Source: Cylicocyclus nassatus
Lineage: Eukaryota; Nematoda; Chromadorea; Rhabditida; Strongylidae
Reading direction: 5' to 3'
Assembly: GCA_958299035.1 (NCBI GenBank)
Contig: CATQJL010000316.1
Span: forward strand, 29,329,441 to 29,393,440
DNA length: 64,000 bases
Translations under genes and position numbers: made by a program
Shown: piece after piece, positions 47,402 through 58,200 of the stretch
Numbering within the stretch: position 1 is the first letter of the stretch
How the letters are laid out: each line of letters begins with the position of its first letter
The notes under the pieces: generated by a model
The model's input: only the letters and a program-made list of their open reading frames with translations
Databases searched by the model: none
What the model was told of the DNA's origin: nothing

Positions 47402-48051
47402 ATAACAACGAACATATCATTAAATATGCTTAGTAGAACCTTTATGTCATGTCTATATACACGGGTTTTTTGTTACAAGTTGTGAAGACTGCGTTACCGC
47501 CAAAACGTCAACCAAATAATAAGTTGTTTATATAACGAACCTTGGCAGCCTTTTAACAACAACTTATAAGATAGTCTGAAAACGACATAGAACAATCATT
47601 GATCGTCATGAAAACGAATAATTTCTGAAGACCCTTTCTCTTTTCTTGTATCAAAAGATTACGAAAAAGTCATAAAAGGAAATTTTTATGGGTACAGTGT
47701 AGTGGTGATATCAAAATTAGTGCATTCACGGCCACGTCAGCTAGAAAAAAAATGAAGATTTTTTCGGGAAGTAAAAGCATGAACTCACATAGAGCTTGCG
47801 CTGACAGTAGATTTTATCTGTAGAGTTCTCTGCTGAGATTTATTTTCTCACAAATGCTTATGCAAGCTTCCGCCAACATCGTCTTTATTTAACAAAGCAA
47901 TAATGTACCGCACGTAAAAAGTTGATGTTTCTGCTTCAGAATATTTCAAGTTCATGGCATATTAGTGCAGGAATATTTCCATAAAGTTGTAAATCTTGCT
48001 CTCCAACAGAAATTATCACATAATATAAAAGTTCTCTAATCAGTAAATTTT
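47402..48051. other. Unassigned DNA
   Basis: No gene or element recognised. Confidence 0.4.
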
Positions 48052-48815
48052 AGGTTGGAAACTAAGTTTTGCAACTCATTCAATAACTTTCCTCTTACTC
48101 AACATGGCGCACTCAAATTTTGTCTCTGTGTTGTGACTTAAGCACAATTGCACCTGCTGATCTGTCAAATTCGCAGTGTGGGTCAGGGTAGATGTGTATG
48201 GTACAAAGGCAAAAATTATGAAATTTAACAGATTCAGCTGAAACTTGACAGAGGGAGTTATGACATGGTGATTACGAAAACGGCACTGAATCTGCGTGCC
48301 ATAAGGTCTCACCCTAAACAAGGAAAGAGGAGTCGATTCAATAAAAATGATTTTCGTGTTTGGCAGCTCAAATGAACCCGATTGCGAAGACTAGGCGAAT
48401 TTTGAAGTCCCGATTTCCTAGTCATTGACGGTTGCCTTCAGCAGCTTGCGTACAGCGACTCGTTCAACTTGAAAGGTCGCCAAATCTGAGCATGCTTTTG
48501 AATTTCATATATTTCTTGTTGAGCAGGATGAGTCAGCCTCTAGCAACAATTCTTGCACAATCCCAGATTATTGTGGTCTAAATCGTTAATGCCTCATTTT
48601 GGCCTACACCCCCGAAATTCTCAAAGTCCAATAGTTTTCGAAAAATTCCTGAAATTTTTCTAAATCGTGTTTAAAATCCAAATCGTGTTCAAAATTCAAA
48701 CAGTTTGTGCGATGTTGTAGTACACATCACACTTTATATTATTTTCAAAGTTGAGTGCGCTACATCCAAAAAGGGTAAAGTTATGAAAAAAGTTGTAAAA
48801 CTTAGTTGTCAGCAT
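48052..48815. mobile_element. Foldback element with AACTAAGTTTTGCAAC ends
   Basis: AGGTTGGAAACTAAGTTTTG on the left and GTAAAACTTAGTTGTC on the right are diverged inverted ends; GCGCACTCAAATTTTG pairs with CAAAGTTGAGTGCGC inside. The left end starts TTAGGTTG, like the mariner-type MITEs, but the right end is decayed. Confidence 0.6.
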
Positions 48816-49141
48816 AATACTTATCAAACTCATCCAACTTGAAAATGGACAAAGCATGAGAAATCCTCCCTGAAGAATTCAGGCGTAGGAGATGTAGAAA
48901 AGTGGTGTTTTTCTCTCGTTTCAAAATGAGCTACTGTTTGTATAGCGGATGCGATAACGAGCTAATCGTGAACATTTTATCTTAGTCTGTACCCAAATTC
49001 AGCATGAACCATCTCGGAGCTAGGTGCTGCTACTTCCATGAGTTGCTTCCATTATTTCCGTTTACTTCTGTTTATTTTTTACTTCCATTTTGCTTCTGTT
49101 CCTAGCCTGACTACTCATTATAAAAAAGATAAAGGCTTTTA
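48816..49141. other. Upstream region of the DUF1647 gene
   Basis: No element recognised. An ATG at 49038 is in frame with the gene start, but it lies upstream of the strong acceptor at 49142-49147 and is more likely outron. Confidence 0.4.
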
Positions 49142-49147
49142 TTTCAG
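49142..49147 (+). promoter_or_regulatory. Trans-splice-like acceptor (TTTCAG) before the DUF1647 gene start
   Basis: TTTATTTCAG ends at 49147, followed by CTTG and the ATG at 49152. In nematodes spliced-leader addition often falls a few bases before the start codon. An ordinary acceptor after an untranslated first exon cannot be excluded. Confidence 0.5.
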
Positions 49148-49151
49148 CTTG

Positions 49152-49274
49152 ATGTACTCTGCAAAGTTGAATCACAGACTGACATATGGTTGTAGTGCTG
49201 TTTTTGTTTATTTGCTCATTTTGTTGTTCTCCCGCATGTATTCTTCATGCATCGTATCAGTAAAGGATTTCGCA
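49152..49274 (+). CDS. DUF1647 gene exon 1 (start, membrane anchor)
   Basis: 41 codons from the ATG four bases after a TTTCAG acceptor to donor GTGAGT (49275-49280), phase 0. It encodes a basic start, the hydrophobic anchor and the first lumenal residues (VSVKDFA). Confidence 0.7.
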
Positions 49275-52200
49275 GTGAGTTAAAATAGGATAATATTTTT
49301 TCCAATAAGCAAAAAATAAAGGTAAAAGTTTGAGATTACCATTTCAAATTTTTCAGGATAGCATCATTTACAACGATTGTGAATGCCGGCATGAAAATGT
49401 GGTTTACGACTTTTGCTATCGCCTTCCCACAGACGCGAGCATTAGAGGACGACGCTTTGATTGCAAATACATTGCACATCTTAAAAACTTAGGCGAGTCA
49501 CCCTTCAGATTAATGCTGATGTACTAGGTCGATCACAAGTTTGCGCCTTTTTAAGATTCGCAACACCCGTTGAGCAAAGATAGGCAAGCGCTCCATGTAC
49601 CCTACGCAAAATTATTCCTCTTTGTAGTCTATGCTTTCGATAGTTTTTACAAACAAGCACTTAGACTATTCGCTTGATTTCCAAAATCTTCATTTCAGAT
49701 TTATAGGGATGCTTTTCTCCAACATATGTAGTAATCTTTGCAATGCGATTTTTTTCGCACTAGCTAACTTTCTGTGTTTCTAAAAATTATTTGCTAAAGT
49801 GACCAAACCTCAAACTTGCTCTATTTCAATATCTTAGACCATAAAAAAACGAGTGAGTTGAATAAGGAAGTATCATCACGAGAGTGGCAGATGGACATCG
49901 ATGAAATGCCTTCGCCTTTGCCACTCTCGATTTTTGATTTTCCACTTAATTCAGCCATCTGCGTAGGTTATTCGAATGAAGCGCGCTTTTCTCCTCAAAA
50001 AGACCGGCGTCATTGTTACTTCGGATTCTAACGAGAGGAGGAGTTTTGAAATTAAAAAACCCATTTCTTTCAACAAGCCATTTTATCATTTTATGGTGGT
50101 GAGAAATTATCAGAAAAAGCTTGCCACAGCCTTCAATCAACGAATATTCACATACTCTGCAATATGCCCCTCTAATCCATGCCCTTTCATACTCCAAATT
50201 CTTAGTCATATCGTTAGTGCGGTGTAGCCGAGATTCGGATTTCTGAAAATGACGCGCAAGAAAGATAGTGCTTTTGCATGTCAGCGCGTAGCAACTTGTC
50301 GAGAAAGTGTATGCACGTGTAAACGTGTATTTACGATATTCCCTTTGCTTTTCATCCAAAACGAAATGCAACTTACTTAACTTTACCCACCTTGTGCAGG
50401 GCTTTGAACTGAATAACCTTCGATTATGCTGCTTTTCTTTTCTTTATAATTCCTGCAAAATCTCAACGAAAAATTTCGAATTTTGCGGAATACGTACGGT
50501 CGTATCAAAGTTTCAAAAATTTTTACAGCTTAGAGCGGTAATCGCTTACTTCCTTTCCATAACTAAGAGTAAAAATTGAGATTTTACACCTATAGATTCT
50601 GAAGTTTCATAGGCGACTATTTGGCAAACCCGCTCCGCCCGGCGCTGTCAAACATTTTCGTAAATCAGCATACTCACTTACCCCTTTATCAATTTTCAAG
50701 CCCATAGCTCCATTCTAGCAAAAATCGATATGAATTTATATCGATATAACGAAAAATAGCATACGATAGTCCTCACGCCTCAAAGTTTTATGTGTGCCAA
50801 AACTGGTCCGGATCAGGAGAAAATTCTATTCCGCACATAGTGCATGCAGACAAAGAGACGCTTAGCTTTATACAGGAGAGAGTATCGCTGTCGAGGTGGT
50901 TTAGTCGTCCAGCCGACTTGCTCGAGACTCTCACGCTGTACAATACCGCACCTGATACCGCAGAGGCCTTAGCGGATCGGTATTGTATAACGTGAGAGAA
51001 CCAAGCGAGGCTGCTCACGAAGATCTGAACCACGTCGACAGGACACTCATTGAAAGCCCTTGTATATACGATTGCTGAAAATTTTGAATTATTTTACTAA
51101 CAAACTTTCAAAAAATCACCTAAAAACCGTGAAAAAAATTTGTTCTTTGTTTTTTGGAAAAAGATAGTGAATTACACTAGCTTTTGAACAAGAAATGCAA
51201 ACTACACATTAGGGCTTTGAACGGTGATCTCAAAACTATTTTTTCGGAGAGCTGTGCGATTCATCATGCCTTCGAAGCACGTTAATCATGCAACTGTCTT
51301 TCGAGAGACGTTTTAGTTTTTTGTGCAGGGTTGCCCACAACGCTCTCTGAATGCGTTCATTTATAGCCAGAGCAGTTTTTGACTTTTAGTCGATAAGAGT
51401 ATGATAAGAGTATGCGTATTGGTTGTTGTTGGCACAAACTACACTTAGCAAAACAGAATGACTTGACATGACAGTGACAGCATGTAAATCAAGGCAAAAA
51501 ACCATAATCAGATACTGGCGTCAGTGAAATAGCTGATTGAACTCGCAATAAAGCAAGCAAGCATACTATCTGTGGTAAGAAAAACTTACGAGATGAAAAG
51601 CGCTGTGAGCGAATTTCAAAAGAGGTACATACTCCGGAATTGTCAGCGAATATGCTGTAGTTGCAAAAAATGACCAGAATTTGAACACGTACAGTCGAGT
51701 AGATTGCCTGCCTAAAATTGTGTCCCTGCATGCTACGAAGCTTGCGCGCCAACAATTGCCGACGCGAGCTTTTGCGAGTGTGTTCTAATGTTTTCCTTGC
51801 CTATTCTCGCTTTTTAAGTGAGTCGTTGTTGCCAAAAAAAGTTAATTTAGAAAATAGTTCCTGTTAAAATTTGCGGGCTTATTCTTATGAAAACAAAGCC
51901 ACTTTGCGTTTGGTTTATTGTCTTTATCACACGAACTCCTTGATTAAAGGTTATTTCTTTTGGGTGAAAGCCAAAGTTGCTGCAGAGCGAGCCTACAGCG
52001 TTCAAAGAAATGCTTTACGAGAAGAAAGAGGCAAGAAGAGGCGGAAGAAAAGGAAATGATAAAAATGCACATAAAACTAAAGCGGCGTGCTTCCACGTGT
52101 GTACCTGATCTCGAGCAGATAATATTAGGTTGCTTCATAATTAATGCACGTTTTCTCAACTTCCACTTCTAATGAAGATAATTCTTTTCCAAACATTTTT

Positions 52201-55200
52201 TCTGAGCGCAACAAGAACTATGATAGACAGCAAACTTTTGGCTATACAACGTATACTTTTGTGTGATTGCATTCATCACGGGGAAGATTTTACGGTTCAA
52301 AATTTACCGCGAATTTTTTCTGGAAAGCTCTAGTCTGAAGGAGCATAACTTATCCTCGAAAGAACAGATTGGAGCAAACTTTGCTCATTGTGTAGCAGAT
52401 GGTCGATTCAGTAGCAGCGTGGAACTTGGTTTTTACCAAAAATTTTCTGCGGAAATATTGCCAAGAAAGCAAAAGTACCATTTTCTTCTGCATTTTAGAG
52501 AAGGCAAAAATCATTTAGATTCCTTCAATTTTTTCTCATTTCAAAAACGAGGAAATTCTGCCGTTTTCCTATTATTAGTAGTCCTTGGTCTACTTTACCA
52601 AAATCAAGTGAAAGTTCTGTAATTGCTTCTCATATAAGCGTTTTATAAAGCTCCGAGTGATCCCAGCATTCAGCTAAGTTCGAGTCAAAGCTTCTCAGCT
52701 CAGAATTGTCAGAAAATTTTCCTTGGTGAGCATTTTGTAGCACAAATTTTCGCGATGATACATATTTTTCGAAACAAATTTGAGCACTTGTCATGGAAGT
52801 CGAAAGAAAGGAAAAATTTTTAAGTTTGAGTTCCTCACATTTGAAGGCACAGAACCTCGGTCTAAACAAAGATCCCGAAAACGAAAGTGTATGTTTGAAA
52901 GTAAAAGAAACGAGCTTTCCGATAGTTTAGATGGTTTTAGAGAAAAACGATTTTGATTGAAAACTAGCCTTTGAAAGAAGAAGTAGGAAAAACGTGCATT
53001 AATTATGAACCAACCTAATATAACTACTCAAAAAACAACAACTACTTTCTAACTTACCTTTTCTCCTTTGTCAGCGCAAATCGCCCAAAGAGCAAGGAGT
53101 AAGCGAGGAAAACACTAAAAAACACTCTTTCGGAAACTCGGAATGTATCAAATGTTGGAGCACAAGCGTTTTGTCTGCAGGGACACTATCTTAAGCAGGA
53201 AACCTACGCGACTCTTCCCTTGAGGTTTCACCAAGTTTCCTCGGTGCGTGAGGAACTGCTCACAACTCCTTCAAAAAACACGCAGCAGATGTTGAGGATG
53301 GTTTTCAGATCAGCGCCCAAAATCTGACATTTTACATATATCAAGAATTCTGTGTGATGTAGTGCTCTTACCTACTCAAAGGGTAGGCTCAAAAAAATTC
53401 GCGCCTGTCTTTTCAGGAAAGGCAAGCACTCTATTTGAAGAGTTGCATTGTACTCATCTTCAGATGCAAAAAAAGGGTTTATTGCTTATGTGCAGAAAAC
53501 GGCTTATTTTTCACATATAGTAACGGTAGTATCTGAATAAGTGAGTGAATGAGCTTGCCTATCATTCAGAGCTCCTGTCAAACCAAACCGTCGATTTACA
53601 AAACCAGTACATGTCTACACCCAGGTTCGTAACGGCAATGTCAGAAAATCATTACGAAGAAGGTCTCACATTGGTGAGTTTTCTTAAGATATTTTTGCAT
53701 GTTCTTATACTTCTAGAACATTGTTCAAGGGGTTCAAGGGGTGTGCTTCTCCTCCACACCGAAAACCAATTGCAAAGATTAGGGATGAAACAGCTCAAGT
53801 TTTAAGTGAACAAATAGTGGTTACTGATGCTGGGCTGTGCGAAGTGCGTTTGAGCACCCAATAACTGTTCAGTCACAAACTAAATAATTCAGCAGAGTAG
53901 ATCGAGCACAAATAGCAAACCGTTAATCATAATCAATTCACTACAATCAAAAAGATTACAAATGGGAAATTGCAACGACATTTTCAGCTAACAGCACATG
54001 AACAAACATTCGCAGTCTCATGCTGGTAATATTGTTTGATATAAGCGCGTGGCCAATAATGCGTAGAATGTTTTGTGCTCATACAAATCATCTATATATA
54101 TATATATATACAGAGTGTCCCAAAAAGATGTGCACACTGTTTGATCGTTAATAGCTCTCTTGCTTTCAGGTTTTTTGCCGAGTTCAAGGTACCATTCTGT
54201 AGAGCGAGGTTCAACTTAGATTTGCGGTGTTGTGCAAACCACCAATCACTTTTCATTACTGTAGGATTACGGTATGAACTTCCAACATACAGCGTCGCTG
54301 TGGAATAGGCCTTTTGATAAAATAATTTCAGAAAAATCTGAAAATCTGTGTATTAAGGTTTTCAGGCGTGCTGATTTCAGTACATAACTTTTCATCAATT
54401 TTTAGATCCTTCTTGTTCGCGTATTCACATTTTGAGGGACACTGGGAAAACAGTTTTTACTCTAAATCTGAAATAACTTATGAAAGAAGCACTATACTAA
54501 AGTGCAAACTTCATATTTAGAATCAGCACCTTCAATTAGCCCAGTTTGAGAGTTTCTGGCTTGTTTGGCTTTCTTTCTGAGGCAATTTGCGCCCTTTAAT
54601 GGCTTAAAACCCTCTTCGAAGTTCCTACCGTATTCCTACAGTAATGAAGAGTGATCGATGATTCGCTCCATTCTGCAAATCTAAGTTGAACCTCGCTCTA
54701 TAGAATGGTACTTTAAGCTCGACAAAAGACATGAAAGCAAGAAAGTTATTAACGATCAAACAGTGTGCACATCTTTTTGGGACACCCTGTATATATATAT
54801 ATATATATATATATAGATGATTCGTATGAGATGAGATGAGCGTCAACCACGAAAATCGTGGTTGACGCTTGCGAGGGATAGGAACGGATGGAAGCTGTGC
54901 TGCGGCCCGCACGACACGTGAGGACGGGCCAACTAAGTAACTAAGTAAGTAATATATATATATATACGGAGTGTCCCAAAAAGATGTGCACACTGTTTGA
55001 TCGTTAATAACTCTCTTGCTTTCATGTCTTTTGCCGAGCTTGAGGTATTATTCTGTAGAGCGAGGTTAAACTTAAATTTACAGTATGGTGCGAGTTTCCA
55101 ACCGCCTTTCGTTACCGTAGGATTACGGTATGAATTTTCAGCATACAGCGTCACTGTAGAATAGGCCTTACGATGAAAAAATTTCAAAAAATCTGAAAGT

Positions 55201-58200
55201 TTGTGTAACAAGGTTTTCAGGCGCGCTGATTTCGCTACGTAACTTTTCATCAGTTTTTCGAGCTTTTTTGATGGCGTACTCACATTCCTGACGAACATTG
55301 GAAAAAATTGTTACCTTAAATCTGGAATAACTTATGGAAGAAGAGCTGTACTGAAGTGCAAATTTCATAATTAGAATCAGCGACCTCGACTAGCCCAGTT
55401 CAAGAGTTTCTGACTTGTTTGGATTCCCTTCCGAAGCAAAATACCGCTTTCAATGCCTCAAATCCCTCTCGAAGTTTCTACCGTAATCCTACAGTAACGA
55501 AGAGCGATTGATAATTTGCTCCATACTGTGCATCTAAGTTGAACCTCACTCTACAGAATGGTACCTCAAGCTCGGCAAAAGACATGAAAGCAACAGAGTT
55601 ATTAACGATCAAACAGTGTGCACATCTTTTTGGGACACCCTGTATATCAGTGGCGTACCGAGGGGAGGGGGCGGGGGGGGGGGAGATCTAGAGCAAGGCA
55701 AGGGTCAGCTAAAGCCTTGGCCCGGGCTGGACCGGGAAACCAGCTAGTATTATCTAAAATGATATCTTTTTTTTTACCGAAGGACGGCAGTATCTTACAT
55801 ATAAAGCTGAATGTGTGTTTGTATGTATGTACGTATGTGCGGAATAAAAACTTTATTTCTGAACCGATTTGGACCAAACTTGGCACACATACATTTTGGG
55901 GCAGGGAGCGTGTCATAGGCTACTTTTTGTTATCGATCGATGTCGATTTTATCTATTTTTATCGACTTTCTTGTATACTTTGAGCTAAGGGCTGGAAGTT
56001 GGCACAAGGGAGCACGTGAGCAAGGCGATTCCAAATACAATATTGGTTTTCAGGATTATCTATTAGTTTTATCGATTTTTTTGATTTTTTTGCAAAGTTT
56101 GAGCTACAGGGCCGGGAGTTGGCACAGGGGGTAAGTGGTCATGCTGATTTGGAAAACAACATTGGGAACGGGAAATGAAGTGTAGAAGTGGGCACAGGGA
56201 AGGCTGTACAGGGATAGGAATGGGACCTTTATCACAGTGTTTTGACAGGGCCGAGCGGAGCCGGATAAGCAAGCTAGTTTCCAATATACGACAATGTTTC
56301 AGTTAAAATTTTTGTCATTTTATTTTTGGTTCAATCCTCTCACAACATTGAAAGAGCCTAGGAAGAAGCTAGCTTAAGAAATTGCGGAACTCTGCAAAAA
56401 CTCGTAACCGTTTTTAGCACATGTTGGTAGCAGCGGATGATTAGTAGGGTTCAGCATGCATTAGCACTGGTAAACATTCGAAAATAGTCCCAGGTTTTGC
56501 AAATTATCACGAACTACTCTTCGAGGAAGGATGTACAAGAGAAATGAAAAAGCGAAAAATAAGAAACACGCGGTTTTCTTATAATTCAGGGACCAGTCAC
56601 AAAGAAAGCAAAGCTTGACTTGGTTACTAATAGAGTCACCGAAGCATATAGTACAAGAACTCACGCATTATGCAAGAAAGGAAAAAATTAGAGAGTTTTT
56701 CGTTGTAGTCATGTTTTATCTATGCCAACCCAGGCGGCAAGGTGCTGCGAGGTGCCAGTTAACTTCAAGAAGTTTTTAATCACATTAATTTTTCAGGGTC
56801 TTAACTTCCTAATTTACTGAGTTTTTTATAGTTTTTTACACGTCGTTCCTATCTGCGTTGCACCTGAAATACAAAGTTTGGTACCATAGCATTGCCTTCT
56901 CGATGTAAATGTCAAAGCTTCATACATAGGTGCCATTCGTCTTTTCCGCGCATGACTTCTAGCTGCAGCAGGCCATGAAAATCGTTCTGACAGTACCCTA
57001 TTTCACAAGTACAGGAATCAACTGTTTTTTTAACTCGATCACCTTGAGCACAACAAAAAATTTCGCGACCAAAGGACCTTCTACCGCACTGCTCCTTAAC
57101 TGAATGTTGTGTGGAAGAGGGAACATTTTGCGAGGTACAATGGCTTGGCCAAGCTGCTTGTTTATGTAATGAAAAAGGTGCGCCTTACTGTGAATCTAGA
57201 ATAATAGTCCTTTGACAAGTGCGGCGTTCTGGGCAAAATCGGCTCCCACATGTTGAGACATTTGACGAGTCGAGCCCCTGTCGCCTTTCCCACTCTTGAA
57301 ACATCAAAAAACAAGGTTTGGTACGCAAGTAATGCACCTTCTTACATAAATTCTGTCCCTTTGAATTTAGCGCTTTCATCCTTTGATATTATGGGCATCA
57401 TGATATAAACTACAGGCTGCTGCATGACGTAGGCGCAATATCTTTGGGCGCGAACGCGGTTTTATTAGACGCAGAGCGCATGACGTGCAGAATTACAACG
57501 GCAAAGATACACGCGCACAGCGTTCGCGCCCGCTCAACCAACATTTCTTCTGCGCCTTCGTCATGCAGCAGCCCTTACAAATGCAGCCATTTTTTTTCGG
57601 ATTGCGCCATCGCATATAAGGTTTATGTTAGGTTTGCGGTATGAAGGGAAAATTTTCAAATCACTTCATTTTTTGCTGATACTTGATCTAGGCGGGTATT
57701 CGAAACGCTGGTTTGAAAAATGATAGCCATTCCCATAAAAAGGGTAGGGGCCCTTTTATAAGGTTAAAGTGGAATTTTTCGTCTTAGCAACATATAAAAT
57801 ACATTACTCGTGCTCAACATGTATCGTGTGCAATCTTGGAAAATTTTGAAGTTTCGCAATTAATGTTAACAGATGCTCCTTCAAAGTCAACGCATTTGAG
57901 TTGTTCAACTTTTCGAGGGCGCTAGATCTGGGTTAGTCTCCAAATTCCATTTCTTTCCCCTTGAGCTCATTAAATCAACCTCTAGCAACATGCTACCTAC
58001 ATTTCTTTTTGGGTTGTTTAAGTTGTGCGCTTTTTTGCTCAAAACCGTGAGAGATCTTCAACAGCTTGAAATGCTTATGCTTACAAGGGAAGGCCCCTCA
58101 CTCGAAGTGGAATTTCCATAAGAGGTGCATATCATTTTGCTGGTCTTGGGACGCTGATACTAAATCCGTGTTCCCTAGCTGCTCAATGATCTTCTGGGAG

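Larger units (their letters stand above)
49493..53569 (+). other. Intron 2 of the DUF1647 gene (4.1 kb)
   Basis: Contains a 'TAGCTGG' remnant (50620-50885), a hairpin (50928-50998), and a MITE (52125-53018). A 141-codon minus ORF at 49946-50371 has no recognisable domain. The rest is unassigned. Confidence 0.65.

Noticed and set aside
49946..50371. 141-codon minus-strand ORF
   Set aside because: Length is notable but composition is unstructured, no domain or splice signals, and the plus strand here is an intron of the DUF1647 gene.
52263..52622. 119-codon plus-strand ORF
   Set aside because: Inside a non-autonomous MITE in an intron; no transposase or other domain, no splice support.
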